DNA of 64,000 nucleotides, taken from NCBI RefSeq assembly GCF_030177935.1, contig NZ_CP089974.1:1736001-1800000 (forward strand). The letters are read 5' to 3'. The notes under the pieces are model-generated. The model saw only the letters and a list, made by a program, of their open reading frames with translations. It was not told the origin of the DNA and did not search any database. The position numbers and the translations under genes are program-made. Source of the DNA: Moraxella haemolytica. GTDB lineage: Bacteria > Pseudomonadota > Gammaproteobacteria > Pseudomonadales > Moraxellaceae. Numbering within the stretch: position 1 is the stretch's first letter; every line of letters begins with the position of its first letter. Below, in pieces: positions 22,455-30,990 of the stretch.

Positions 22455-22787
22455 ATGACCGCATTAACTAAAGCTGCTATTTTAGCTGCCATCGCAACAA
22501 CACCCATCCTAAAAGAGATTAATGGCTTTGGCGAAGTTTACTTGAAAAAATTGACAGTCGCTGAACAAGGCGAGCTTGCCAAACAGGGTGAGAAAACTGA
22601 CAATGTTACCGCCAGTCTGTACATGGTGGCATATTCGCTGTGCGATGAAAATGGCAAACGCCTATTTAATGATAACGATGTCAAAGAACTAGGCAATCTA
22701 ACCGCTGAACAGATGACCGCCATTGTCGGTGCAATTAGTGAAATCAATGGCTTTGACGCCAAACTTGATGACATTAAAAAAAACTAA
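22455..22787 (+). CDS. tail assembly chaperone, G-like, 110 aa
   Basis: The product is an acidic helical protein in the place of lambda gpG (FGEVYLKKLTVAEQGELAKQG ... TAIVGAISEINGFDAKL). Its last codons are AAA AAA AAC TAA, which form a canonical slippery heptamer. A share of ribosomes should slip -1 there and make the longer G-T product that recruits tail tube subunits to the tape measure. It has AAAGGAAAAAAAT upstream. Confidence 0.9.
   Translation: MTALTKAAILAAIATTPILKEINGFGEVYLKKLTVAEQGELAKQGEKTDNVTASLYMVAYSLCDENGKRLFNDNDVKELGNLTAEQMTAIVGAISEINGFDAKLDDIKKN
22778..22784 (+). promoter_or_regulatory. programmed -1 frameshift site, A AAA AAC
   Basis: In the G frame the codons are AAA (22779) and AAC (22782) just before TAA. 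A -1 slip lets both tRNAs re-pair with AAA and reading continues CTA ATC AGC. The -1 frame is open from 22778 to 23128, with no stop between the slip and the T part. Confidence 0.88.
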
Positions 22788-23128
22788 TCAGCGATAAAGA
22801 CCGCCGTTTTTTGTTCAAGCTTGCCGCCCATCTTGGTAAGACGGTGGGCGAGCTTGAACGCACACTCACGGTGGTCGAGCTTGTCGAATGGCAAGCGTAT
22901 GATGCCATTGATCCTATTGGAGGTTATCGCACCGATTTAGGCTTTGCTTTGCTTGCCTATCTGCAAGCTGGCGACAAGAACAAATCCGTGCATGATTTTT
23001 TGATCATTGATCCAAATCCAATGACCGATGAGATGCGTGAAGTCTTTGAGAAAGAGCAAGAAAAAATCAAGGTGCGACAAGAAGTGGCGGCAATGATTGC
23101 GATGTTTAATCGGCTTGAAAAAGGGTAA
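22778..23128 (+). CDS. T part of the G-T frameshift tail chaperone
   Basis: This frame has no good start codon and ribosome-binding site of its own (only TTG at 22811) and is expected as the C-terminal part of a 224-residue G-T protein joined at 22784. It begins LISDKDRRFLFKLAAHLGK and contains LVEWQAYDAIDPIGGYRTDLGFALLAYL, a pattern of minor tail T proteins. In lambda-like phages gpG and gpGT in set ratio are needed for tail assembly. Confidence 0.88.
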   Translation, partial: KKLISDKDRRFLFKLAAHLGKTVGELERTLTVVELVEWQAYDAIDPIGGYRTDLGFALLAYLQAGDKNKSVHDFLIIDPNPMTDEMREVFEKEQEKIKVRQEVAAMIAMFNRLEKG

Positions 23129-23191
23129 GAAATTCAGGTGCGGTTATGATGACCATACCTGCCTGTATGATAAAGGCAACTACCTATAGCC

Positions 23192-23217
23192 AGCAAGCAA
23201 AAACGCTTGCTTTTTTT
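23192..23217 (+). terminator. intrinsic terminator after chaperone genes
   Basis: AGCAAGC pairs with GCTTGCT over a six-base loop, followed by T7. It precedes C4 module 4. The TATAAT at 23233-23238 that drives this module lies directly downstream. Confidence 0.8.
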
Positions 23218-23367
23218 ATCAACCTAAGTTAGTATAATCTTACTACTAAAAACTCAAAGCGGTATCAAATCTCGCCCCGTCAGAGCGTTATTTTTATGCC
23301 TGTAATTTGTAAACTGTGGTCATATCACCACAGTTGAACAAAAACGCATAGCCACATTCGTCTTATG

Positions 23368-23445
23368 ACGGGTTGAGAGGCGTAATACAACACCCGTAAG
23401 GGAAATATGCCCGCTGTGTCTTTGAGTACAGTAGTTGAGACCCGT
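23368..23445 (+). ncRNA. c4: C4-type antisense RNA, module 4
   Basis: The 78-base core is closed by ACGGGT / ACCCGT and has CCC-GTAA-GGG (23393-23402) and the hairpin CTGT / ACAG. Its loop CTTTGAGT (23420-23427) is the exact complement of ACTCAAAG at 23475-23482 (ribosome-binding region) and at 23252-23259 (5' end). TAGTTG pairs with TAACTA upstream of the target. Compared with module 2, stem CCGT/ACGG became CTGT/ACAG, and loop and target changed together. The promoter has TATAAT (23233) but only a weak -35 in the terminator T-run. Confidence 0.88.
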
Positions 23446-23492
23446 TACCCTATTTTGGGTAATACTAACTAAAAACTCAAAGGAGACATTTT

Positions 23493-24311
23493 ATGTCAAA
23501 TCAAGTCCAAGCCGTCAAATTCTATGACGACACCCTTATCACCCTAGAAAAAGATGGCGAGCATTATGTCGCTGTCCGTCCCATTGTAGAAAATATGGGA
23601 TTGGATTGGAAAAGCCAATCAGCTAAGCTAAACAATCCAAAATTCAACTGTGGTGTTATCGCCACAGTTGCCAAAGATGGAAAAATCCGTGAAGTGCTAT
23701 GTATGCCAATCAAAAAATTAAACGGCTGGCTATTTAGCATCAATCCACAAAAAGTGCGTGCCGACATTCGTCATATCGTCGAGCAGTATCAAGAAGAGTG
23801 CTTTACCGTCCTACACGACTACTGGAACGAAGGTGTTGCCATCAATCCACGCTTTTCATCGGTAGATGACAGACGACCATTGATACAGGCGGTGAATAAA
23901 TTTGTCAAACAGACCAATCTTAGCCATAAAGATGTCTGGGGAATGTTGCATGACCAGTTTAACATCAAAAGTGCCGACGAACTTGACATCAATGACATCA
24001 GACCCGCCATCGCCTATCTGCACGGCTTATTGATGACAGCGGGGAAATCTGACACCGCCGATTACAATGCCTTTTGGCGGACGGTGGGCTTGATGGAGTA
24101 TGACCGAGTTACCACAGAAATCAGGGAGCTACAAAGATGCCTTGATGTACTGAGTCAAAAATTCTTTAAGCTATCCAAAAGCACAGGGCTAATCTTTGAT
24201 GCATTAAACGAACAGGCGACAGGTAGTCTCATGCCTTTTGCCGAAAGGCGTAAGCAAGCCCAAGATTTCCTTGATAAGCATCGTGCCAAAAAACAGCATT
24301 ATTTGCATTAG
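23493..24311 (+). CDS. phage antirepressor, P22_AR_N type, 272 aa
   Basis: Residues 1-115 are a P22 antirepressor N-terminal domain (HYVAVRPIVENMGLDWKSQ ... MPIKKLNGWLFSI). Residues about 128-190 are the shared ORF6C-like domain (LIQAVNKFVKQTNLSHKDVW), and the end is a coiled segment (EIRELQRCLDVLSQKFF). The first 38 residues are nearly those of the broken gene at 11073. Expression should depend on C4 module 4. It lies between the chaperone and tape-measure genes. Confidence 0.88.
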   Translation: MSNQVQAVKFYDDTLITLEKDGEHYVAVRPIVENMGLDWKSQSAKLNNPKFNCGVIATVAKDGKIREVLCMPIKKLNGWLFSINPQKVRADIRHIVEQYQEECFTVLHDYWNEGVAINPRFSSVDDRRPLIQAVNKFVKQTNLSHKDVWGMLHDQFNIKSADELDINDIRPAIAYLHGLLMTAGKSDTADYNAFWRTVGLMEYDRVTTEIRELQRCLDVLSQKFFKLSKSTGLIFDALNEQATGSLMPFAERRKQAQDFLDKHRAKKQHYLH

Positions 24312-24352
24312 ATATTTACTTAATATGGTTGAATAACTGGTTAATTTCAGCT

Positions 24353-24583
24353 ATGATTCGGCATGACGATTCGTTGTCTGTTTTGGAACGTGAAATGCTA
24401 TTCTTGCTTTCTTTGCTTTTTGTTTTTGCGATGGTGTTGATTTTTTTGATGCCAATCGCTGGCGTTTCTTTACTTATCATTGGTGTGGTGCTGTATCATT
24501 TCACCATAGGTTATTATATTGAGTTTTGCAAAGCCTACAAAGAATTACAAAATCAACACAAGCAAGAGAATCAACCAAAGTAA
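24353..24583 (+). CDS. small two-pass membrane protein, 76 aa
   Basis: An ATG at 24353 (MIRHDDSLSVLERE) is chosen over an in-frame TTG at 24329; neither has a clear ribosome-binding site. Two hydrophobic segments occupy residues about 16-36 and 40-58, and the tail is charged (QNQHKQENQPK). It follows the antirepressor by about 40 bases and may belong to the same module, as do small membrane proteins next to the other modules. No family recognised. Confidence 0.55.
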   Translation: MIRHDDSLSVLEREMLFLLSLLFVFAMVLIFLMPIAGVSLLIIGVVLYHFTIGYYIEFCKAYKELQNQHKQENQPK

Positions 24584-24645
24584 TAGATTGTGAATACCTA
24601 CTTTTTTGTTAGATCAAGTCCACCTTTGTGGACTGTTTGGAATTA

Positions 24646-24670
24646 AACCGCTCTGTTGAGCGGTTTTTTA
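24646..24670 (+). terminator. terminator-like hairpin before tape measure gene
   Basis: AACCGCTC pairs perfectly with GAGCGGTT over four bases, followed by T6, just ahead of the tape-measure start. A second hairpin GTCCAC / GTGGAC lies at 24618-24633. Confidence 0.8.
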
Positions 24671-24682
24671 TTGGAAAAAACA

Positions 24683-27600
24683 ATGTCCGTCATTTCAAAA
24701 TTACAAATCGTCCTAGAAGCCAATACCACCGCTTTTGACCGCAATCTTAGCAAGGTTAATGACCAGCTTGGCAAGTTTTCAAAATCCGTGCAAGACATGC
24801 ACGCCAAAATGGACAAATTTGAGCGAAAAAACCGTGAAGCCTTGCAAGGCTTGCAGACCGCAGGAAAAGTAGCAGCGGTAGGCTTAGGCGTGATGGCGGT
24901 TGGTATTAAGGGTGCTGTAACAGCGGCTGTAGATTTTGAAAAATCTATGGCAGGCGTCAAAAAAGTCATTGATTTTGAGACGCCTGAGCAGTTTAGGCAG
25001 ATGGAGCAAGACATCATCGCTTTATCGCAGCGCCTACCGATGGCAGCGACCGACATTGCCGCCATCATGGAGGCAGCAGGTCAATCTGGCATCGCACGAG
25101 ATGAGCTGACACGCTTTGCCGAGTCTGCGGTTAAGATGGGCGTGGCGTTTGACATCACGGCTGAAGAAGCAGGCAAAGCAATGGCAGAAATGCGTGCGTC
25201 TTTTGGCATGACACAGACAGAAGTGGAGACGCTTGCCGACCAGATTAACTACCTTGGCAACAATTCCACCAACTCAGCACCGCACATCATGGAAGTGGTG
25301 CAACGCATCGGCTCATTGGCTGAGATGGCGAACATTTCTTCATCTACCATTGCCGCCTTAACTGCGTCTATGGTCGGTATCGCCCCTGAAGTGGCGGCGA
25401 CCAGCCTAAAAAACTTCTCGCTACAGCTCGTCAAAGGCGAGAGCTTATCAAAGTCTGCTAAGGCAGCATTCGTTCAGATGGGGCTTGATTACAACCAAGT
25501 CGCCAAAGACATGCAGACTGACAGCGAAGGCACCATCAGAAAAGTACTAGAAGCTGTCCAAAAAGTCCCAGAGCATATGCGTGCGGCGGTGCTAAACGAC
25601 GCCTTCGGCTCAGAATCCATTGCTGCCATCTCACAGCTGGTTACTAACATCGATACGGTGGATAAGAACTTAAAAGCGATGGGCGACTCTGCTACTTATG
25701 CAGGCTCCATGCTTGAGGAATTTGAATCCATGGCAGGCACATCAGCAGCACAAATGCAGCTGTTTGACAACAACATGCAAGCCATGAAAATCGCCTTTGG
25801 TACGGCGTTTTTACCCGTGCTTAATCAAGCGATGGAGGCAATCACACCAGTGATAAAAAGCATCACCGACTGGGCACAAAAAAATCCAGAGCTGGTTACG
25901 ACCATCACCGCCATTGTAGGCGGTGTGCTGGGTGCGATTGCGGCACTGGGTGGTCTTGCGTTGGCGTTCACGGCGGTAACAGGCGGTATCGGTGCGATGG
26001 TGTCAATCGGCAAAATGATTGCCGTGATTATCAGCCCCATCTTTAATGTGTTCAGTGCTGTCAAAATGTTTGGGGCGGCATTGGCGGCACTTGGATTCCC
26101 TGTGACCGCTGTGGTTTTGGGGATTGCCGCCCTAGTCGCCGCAGGTGTCGCCCTGTACATGAATTGGGACACTGTCAAAGCCAAAGCCATTGAAGTATGG
26201 AACGCCATACCGCAGTATGCAGACCAAGCATGGCAATGGATTCAAGGCGTATGGGGTGGTATTGGTGCGTGGTTTAGTGGTATTTGGGATAGCGTTGTTA
26301 GCAGTGTCAATACCGCATGGGTCGCCATCAAACAAGCCTTTGCAAATTGGCTTGCCGGTATGCCAGCACCAGTACAAGAGATGGTCGCTAATATTGGCAG
26401 CATCTTTAGCGGTATTGCCAGCATTGCAAGTGCGGCATGGTCTGGCATCACCGCTGTTGCTCAGACGGTATTTAGCGCCGTTGTAGCGGCATGGCAAGGC
26501 TTGTCATCTGCTGTATCATCAGCGTGGCAAGGCATTGTCAGTGTCGCAACGAGTGTTTGGGATAGCGTTAAGTCTGCCGTGCAATCAGCCATCAATGCGA
26601 TTAAGCCAATTATCACAAGCGTTGCAAGCTTTTTTTCAAGTGCTTGGAATGGCTTGGTAAGCGTGGCTCAAAGCGTGTGGAATGGCGTAAAAGCGGCCGT
26701 ATCAGCGGCGATGACAGCAATTAAAGCCATTTTTACCGCAGGCTTAACCGTATTTGCCAGCGTGTTTAATGCAGGATTTGCCCTCGTTAAAAATATCTTT
26801 ACCACTACCTTTAATGTGATTAAATCGCTTGTGCGTGGCGATATGAATGGTGTGCGTCAGGCGTTTAAAGACGGCTTCGATAGAGCGGTGCAAATTGCTA
26901 AAAAAGCCAAAGATGACATCGTAGGTGCGTTAAGAGACTTGGGTAAGCGACTCATTCAGATGGGTCGTGATGCCATTCAAGGCTTGATTAACGGCATGAG
27001 CGAGAAAATCACTGCTGCTGTTAATAAAGCCCAAGAAATCGCTGGCAAGGTTATTGGGGCGGTCAAAAGTGCGTTTGACATTCACTCGCCATCTCGGGTG
27101 ATGCAATCGTTGGGCGAATGGGTATCAGAAGGCTTGGCGTTGGGCATTGATCATAAAGCCCCAATGGTGGAAAAATCCGCCAAAAAGCTTGCTAAGACAA
27201 CCAAAGACGCACTGACAAGCGAGCTCCAAAGATTAAGCCGTGAGCTGTTTATTGGCAAGCTAAAACTGCAACAAAACCCCTTTGCCGAGCTGACCGCTGA
27301 CATTGCCTTTGGCAAATATGGCAAGCATGACACCGCCCAACTGTTACTTTTGGCTGAGCAAAATGACAGAATGCAAAAGGCGGTGGAATTTAGCGAACGC
27401 CTGCAAAAAGTGCGTCAAGAGATTGCTGAGATTGGGCTTGATGAGATTGGCTTGCTTGAATTACAGCGTAGCAACTACGCCATGATCAACGATGAAAATT
27501 TTAATCGGTTAAAAACACTGATTGAGCAAAGAAATGCCAAGCAAAACACCCATAATCTGACACAAAAAATCGCAGAGCTTGATGAAAAAATTCTACTGGT

Positions 27601-28735
27601 TGGCAAAAGTGAACTTGAAGTATTGCAACATCAGTTAAACACCGCCAAAGAGTATGAAGGTGTATCTGATGATATTAAGCAAAGCTATCTTGACCGCACC
27701 AAAGCCCTGCAAGATGAGTTAAAAGCCGCTGAACGCTTAGCAAAAGTCAAATCTGCCACCGACGACATCGCCAAGCATAAACATATTTTGGCAAATTGGC
27801 AAGACAAACACGCCGCCTTAGTATATGACTTGGCAAAAGACGGCTACGATGCCAGTCAGATTGACAAGATTGTCGGTGCTGAAAAAGTCAAAGAGCAGGT
27901 GTCTGAGCTGACCAAGCTGTTTGATGATTTAAAGCACAAAAAAGTGTTTGGCGATGCCATCAATACCGCCAACCTCACAAGCTTTGGTGGTGGTATTGAT
28001 TTTGTCAGTCAAATGTATCAAAAAAAGGCTGTATTAGATAAGGTGCTTGAAGAACAGCAGGCAAAGCTTGAAGAAGCCCGTGAGCAAGGTTTGATTGACC
28101 TTGCCACTTACCAAAGCCAAGAAAGGGCACTGATTGAACAGCACGAAGCCAAGAAGCGACAACTTGCTGAATCCAGCAACCAAGCCTTATTGGCTGGCAC
28201 AACAGACCTTATGAAAATGATGTACGGTGAGAAAAGCAAACAATACAAATGGGCGTTTGGTCTTGAAAAAGCCTATGCCATCAGCCGCATCTTGATGCAA
28301 AACAAAGTGGCACTGGCGAATGCTTGGGCGTCAGCCCCTTTTCCTGCCAATCTGGGAGCTGTTGCTAAGACGCTGGCTGAGACAGGCTCTTTGGTGCCTA
28401 TGGTCAATGCCATCAAGCCCATCGGACAAGCCCACGACGGCATCATGTCCGTGCCAAAATCAGGCACTTGGAACTTAGAAAAAGGCGAGCGTGTTTTGCC
28501 TAAGCACACCGCCAAAGCCTTAGATGATAAATTGAACAGCTTGCAGGGTCGAGGTGAAACGAAGGTCATCATTAACAATTACACCAGCGAAAAAGCCGAA
28601 GTGCAAAAAATGCCAAATGGTGATATGATGGTTACTATCGGCAAGATGATGAGACAGATTGGGCGTGCCGAAGCTCAACAGGTTGTCCGAGAAGAACTCG
28701 GGCAAAATGGTTTAATTTCTAGGAGACTATCATGA
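24683..28735 (+). CDS. tail tape measure protein, 1350 aa
   Basis: The start at 24683 gives MSVISKLQIVLEANTTAFDRN, as in many tape measures. Residues 80-400 are a TP901-type core (ITAEEAGKAMAEMRASFGMT ... STIAALTASMVGIAPE). Residues about 400-500 contain hydrophobic helices, residues 500-720 have many Trp-containing repeats (AWQGL, VWDSV, AWNGL), and the C-terminal third is coiled coil. It sets tail length and is ejected during infection. The last codons overlap the next gene by ATGA. Confidence 0.96.
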   Translation: MSVISKLQIVLEANTTAFDRNLSKVNDQLGKFSKSVQDMHAKMDKFERKNREALQGLQTAGKVAAVGLGVMAVGIKGAVTAAVDFEKSMAGVKKVIDFETPEQFRQMEQDIIALSQRLPMAATDIAAIMEAAGQSGIARDELTRFAESAVKMGVAFDITAEEAGKAMAEMRASFGMTQTEVETLADQINYLGNNSTNSAPHIMEVVQRIGSLAEMANISSSTIAALTASMVGIAPEVAATSLKNFSLQLVKGESLSKSAKAAFVQMGLDYNQVAKDMQTDSEGTIRKVLEAVQKVPEHMRAAVLNDAFGSESIAAISQLVTNIDTVDKNLKAMGDSATYAGSMLEEFESMAGTSAAQMQLFDNNMQAMKIAFGTAFLPVLNQAMEAITPVIKSITDWAQKNPELVTTITAIVGGVLGAIAALGGLALAFTAVTGGIGAMVSIGKMIAVIISPIFNVFSAVKMFGAALAALGFPVTAVVLGIAALVAAGVALYMNWDTVKAKAIEVWNAIPQYADQAWQWIQGVWGGIGAWFSGIWDSVVSSVNTAWVAIKQAFANWLAGMPAPVQEMVANIGSIFSGIASIASAAWSGITAVAQTVFSAVVAAWQGLSSAVSSAWQGIVSVATSVWDSVKSAVQSAINAIKPIITSVASFFSSAWNGLVSVAQSVWNGVKAAVSAAMTAIKAIFTAGLTVFASVFNAGFALVKNIFTTTFNVIKSLVRGDMNGVRQAFKDGFDRAVQIAKKAKDDIVGALRDLGKRLIQMGRDAIQGLINGMSEKITAAVNKAQEIAGKVIGAVKSAFDIHSPSRVMQSLGEWVSEGLALGIDHKAPMVEKSAKKLAKTTKDALTSELQRLSRELFIGKLKLQQNPFAELTADIAFGKYGKHDTAQLLLLAEQNDRMQKAVEFSERLQKVRQEIAEIGLDEIGLLELQRSNYAMINDENFNRLKTLIEQRNAKQNTHNLTQKIAELDEKILLVGKSELEVLQHQLNTAKEYEGVSDDIKQSYLDRTKALQDELKAAERLAKVKSATDDIAKHKHILANWQDKHAALVYDLAKDGYDASQIDKIVGAEKVKEQVSELTKLFDDLKHKKVFGDAINTANLTSFGGGIDFVSQMYQKKAVLDKVLEEQQAKLEEAREQGLIDLATYQSQERALIEQHEAKKRQLAESSNQALLAGTTDLMKMMYGEKSKQYKWAFGLEKAYAISRILMQNKVALANAWASAPFPANLGAVAKTLAETGSLVPMVNAIKPIGQAHDGIMSVPKSGTWNLEKGERVLPKHTAKALDDKLNSLQGRGETKVIINNYTSEKAEVQKMPNGDMMVTIGKMMRQIGRAEAQQVVREELGQNGLISRRLS

Positions 28736-28995
28736 ATATTGATGAAGTGTCAGCAGTAGCTGAAGGGCTAACAGGCGTATCTTTGGATGTCTGCCAAGCT
28801 AATAGATTATTGGTTTCTAGTCTTGTGAAGTATTTAGCGAACAAGAATGTAATTGATTTAGATGATTATCTCGATTACAGTCAACAAGTGAAAGAGCTTC
28901 TAATAAATAATACTGATTCAGAAAGTGGACTTAACAGCACAATTATTGATTTTGTCTTTGAGCTGCATCAAAACGATTTTAGAAAACCTGAATAA
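28732..28995 (+). CDS. small phage tail-region protein, 87 aa
   Basis: The ATG overlaps the tape-measure stop codon. The protein is acidic with a helical pattern (ANRLLVSSLVKYLANKNVIDLDDYLDY). No family is recognised. Base use is more AT-rich than in the neighbouring tail genes, so it may be a late addition. The tight coupling supports expression. Confidence 0.6.
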   Translation: MNIDEVSAVAEGLTGVSLDVCQANRLLVSSLVKYLANKNVIDLDDYLDYSQQVKELLINNTDSESGLNSTIIDFVFELHQNDFRKPE

Positions 28996-29002
28996 TCAAT
29001 AG

Positions 29003-29027
29003 AACCCGCAATTTAGCGGGTTTTTTT
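29003..29027 (+). terminator. terminator-like hairpin before M gene
   Basis: AACCCGC pairs with GCGGGTT, followed by T7, 15 bases before the minor tail gene. Confidence 0.75.
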
Positions 29028-29041
29028 AAATGAGGTATGCA

Positions 29042-29371
29042 ATGAAAACCTTCACTTGGAAAATGAACATGGGAGCGTCTGCCAGCACTCGCCATGCGGT
29101 CAGTAAGACGCAGTTTGGTGATGGCTATGCCCAACGGGTCAGCTTTGGCATTAACAACAAAGCGACCGACTGGACTGGCACAATCCGAGGCGATCTTGCC
29201 ACCATCATCAAGCCTGTGATGGCGTTTTTGGACGAACACAAAGGCATTCTGCCTTTTCTTTGGGCGAATCCGCACGGCGAAACCAAAAAATACATTTGCC
29301 AAGATTATGATGTTAAACAACGCAAAGGCAACTTTTGGGAAATTAGCCTAAAATTCGAGCAAACCTTTTAA
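29042..29371 (+). CDS. minor tail protein, lambda M family, 109 aa
   Basis: The start at 29042 gives MKTFTWKMNMGASASTRHAV. The pattern KTQFGDGYAQRVSFGINNKATDW, followed by AFLDEHKGILPFLWANPHGE, matches the phage minor tail protein M family. It takes part in the tail tip. The order tape measure, M, L, K, I, J is that of lambda, here interrupted by extra genes. Confidence 0.92.
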   Translation: MKTFTWKMNMGASASTRHAVSKTQFGDGYAQRVSFGINNKATDWTGTIRGDLATIIKPVMAFLDEHKGILPFLWANPHGETKKYICQDYDVKQRKGNFWEISLKFEQTF

Positions 29372-29401
29372 GTTGTTAAGTAAAATTTGACAACTCAAGC
29401 C

Positions 29402-29435
29402 AAAACCCATTGATTTTAATGGGTTTTATTTTTTG
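29402..29435 (+). terminator. terminator-like hairpin after M gene
   Basis: AACCCATT pairs with AATGGGTT over a six-base loop, with a T-rich stretch after it. Confidence 0.65.
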
Positions 29436-29474
29436 CCACCTGGCAAGGTGGTATTTTTTTAACGGAGATAAACC

Positions 29475-29855
29475 ATGACCCAAACCCTAACCACCCTAAA
29501 CCGCACCGAAGCCCAAATCCTACAAGCATTTATCTGGCAGGTAGACACTTGGCAAAGTCAATATGGCGACAAAGCCAACAAGGTAGAAATCGTCTATTAT
29601 CCTGAAGATGACGGCTTTGAAGTCGTCAATGGAGAAAAAGACAATGGCGTATTAAAGCGTAACCGCACCACCGCCTTTCGTGCCGAGATTCTAGCATGGG
29701 CAACGGCTCAGCTCAATCAACTTAAAGGGTGGAATAACGACAAAACCATCACCGCCTTTGCCTGTGTGTATCAAAATGGCGAATTTGGCGTGGCGGTGGA
29801 AGTTACCGACAAGACTGCCGAAAATGTCAGCGATGAAGCGGCAGACAGCGAGTAA
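29475..29855 (+). CDS. phage tail-region protein, 126 aa
   Basis: The frame starts 12 bases after a GGAG site. The product is acidic with an internal WQVDTWQSQYGDKANKV segment. I recognise no family. It lies five bases ahead of the L gene and ends with a Glu/Asp-rich tail. A tail-tip accessory or a moron protein are both possible. Confidence 0.65.
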   Translation: MTQTLTTLNRTEAQILQAFIWQVDTWQSQYGDKANKVEIVYYPEDDGFEVVNGEKDNGVLKRNRTTAFRAEILAWATAQLNQLKGWNNDKTITAFACVYQNGEFGVAVEVTDKTAENVSDEAADSE

Positions 29856-29860
29856 CGCTT

Positions 29861-30538
29861 ATGAGCTTTAATGCAGACATACAACAAAGCACCGTACAAG
29901 GTTTGATCACCTTGTACGAGCTGGACGCCAGACGACTTGGCGGCGATGTGTACCGCTTTCATGGGCATAACCATTTAGACAATGGGGGTGTTATCACTTG
30001 GCAAAATCAAGAGTTTATCGCTGTTGCCGTCAAAGCTGATGGATTAGAAGTGCGTTCTGACGGTCGTGCTTCTGCTCCTACTTTGACAATCCACAACGAC
30101 ATTGGTGGCATACCCCAAGCCTTACGCTTTTTATGCCTTAGATATGGCGATTTTGTAGGGGCTAAATTAAAAGTCATTCACACATTAGCAGAATATCTGA
30201 CCAGTGCTGATGAACAAAATTATAAAATCCAAAACTGGTACATTGAACAAAAAACATCAGAAACCAATGCCACCACCACCTTTGAGCTGTCAAACCCTGT
30301 GGACTTTGAGGGCTTAAAAATCCCAGTGCGTCAAATCACCAGCTACTGCCATTGGGCGGTGTGTGGTCGTTATCGTGGCGAAGAATGTGGCTATATCGGC
30401 ACCAACCGCTTTACCACAGATGGCAAGCCCACCGACAACCCAGAACTAGACAGGTGTGGTGGGCGTTTATCTGATTGTAAATTAAGAGACAATGAACAAC
30501 GATTTGGCGGTTTTCCTGCCAGTAGTTTGGTGGGTTAG
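29861..30538 (+). CDS. minor tail protein, lambda L family, 225 aa
   Basis: The N-terminus (ADIQQSTVQGLITLYELDARRLGGDVYRFHGH) and the segment GDFVGAKLKVIHTLAEYL match lambda L. The C-terminal part has four conserved cysteines (SYCHWAVCGRYRGEECGY ... DRCGGRLSDCKLR), known in this family to hold an iron-sulphur cluster in the tail tip. It ends on an oppositely oriented small gene with a four-base overlap. Confidence 0.94.
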   Translation: MSFNADIQQSTVQGLITLYELDARRLGGDVYRFHGHNHLDNGGVITWQNQEFIAVAVKADGLEVRSDGRASAPTLTIHNDIGGIPQALRFLCLRYGDFVGAKLKVIHTLAEYLTSADEQNYKIQNWYIEQKTSETNATTTFELSNPVDFEGLKIPVRQITSYCHWAVCGRYRGEECGYIGTNRFTTDGKPTDNPELDRCGGRLSDCKLRDNEQRFGGFPASSLVG

Positions 30539-30729
30539 TCAAGCGTTTTGGCATACTCAACCAAAGCGGTTTTGATTGCCATTGCCTTGCTACAATCTTT
30601 ATGAGCCATAATCTTATTTAAGGCATCTAAAATATCAGGTTCGGTGTGGCTAATCACAAGAGCGATGTTGGCAAGTGCCTTTTGGCGGTAGGTGTTGGTA
30701 GCTCTTTTGTGGGATTGACTGACGGACAT
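30535..30729 (-). CDS. small helical protein, 64 aa
   Basis: The protein is mostly helical and basic at its N-terminus (SQSHKRATNTYRQKALANIALV), with a ribbon-helix-like C-terminal part (SKAMAIKTALVEYAKTL). AGGAAAAAG lies upstream of the ATG. It converges on the L gene and lies downstream of the Ibs-like peptide on the same strand. No family is recognised; a small regulator is possible. Confidence 0.55.
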   Translation of the reverse strand: MSVSQSHKRATNTYRQKALANIALVISHTEPDILDALNKIMAHKDCSKAMAIKTALVEYAKTLD

Positions 30730-30764
30730 TTGACTTTTTCCTAAAATATGTTAGTATAAGAATT

Positions 30765-30930
30765 AGGAGATGGGGCTAGTTTCCATCGCCCCCACCGTAG
30801 GTCTCACTTATGGCGTTACCCTTAGGTGCTGTCATTAGTAGGCTGGTAAGCTAACTAACAGCAGAGTTACAATGATAAATACTTTAACGAGCGTATTCAT
30901 TGCTATCTCCAAGTTAGCCACCACTCAATC
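30765..30930 (+). ncRNA. possible Sib-like antisense RNA
   Basis: A plus-strand promoter-like sequence (TTGACT at about 30729, TAGTAT/TATAAG near 30751-30758) would produce an RNA running antisense over the whole 21-codon peptide gene. Its start folds as GGGGC / GCCCC (30774-30794), and a later GCCACC / GGTGGC hairpin could end it. The arrangement is that of Ibs/Sib. Ends are estimates. Confidence 0.4.
30835..30900 (-). CDS. Ibs-like hydrophobic toxic peptide, 21 aa
   Basis: The frame encodes a very hydrophobic peptide with the ending LLLVSLPAY, close to the LLLISFSAY-type ending of E. coli Ibs toxins (18-19 residues). TTGGAG lies eight bases upstream. It has its own strong promoter (30991-31019) and a folded leader (30950-30983). 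Ibs peptides insert into the inner membrane and are kept silent by an antisense RNA on the other strand. The resemblance is by eye and the peptide is very short, so this is a candidate only. Confidence 0.5.
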   Translation of the reverse strand: MNTLVKVFIIVTLLLVSLPAY

Positions 30931-30990
30931 AGGTCGGTGGCGGTAACCTATCAAGGCTTGGTATGCCAGTACCTTGCCTTGATGTTGCTT

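Noticed and set aside
23140-23200. A third copy of the short terminated RNA element upstream of module 4.
   Set aside because: It shares only GGCAACTACC in reverse sense and a separate terminator hairpin; promoter and stem do not match the two real copies.
26190-26497. Two overlapping frames of about 100 and 120 codons within the tape-measure gene.
   Set aside because: They are shadows of the repetitive Trp-rich coding region; no start signals or recognisable products.
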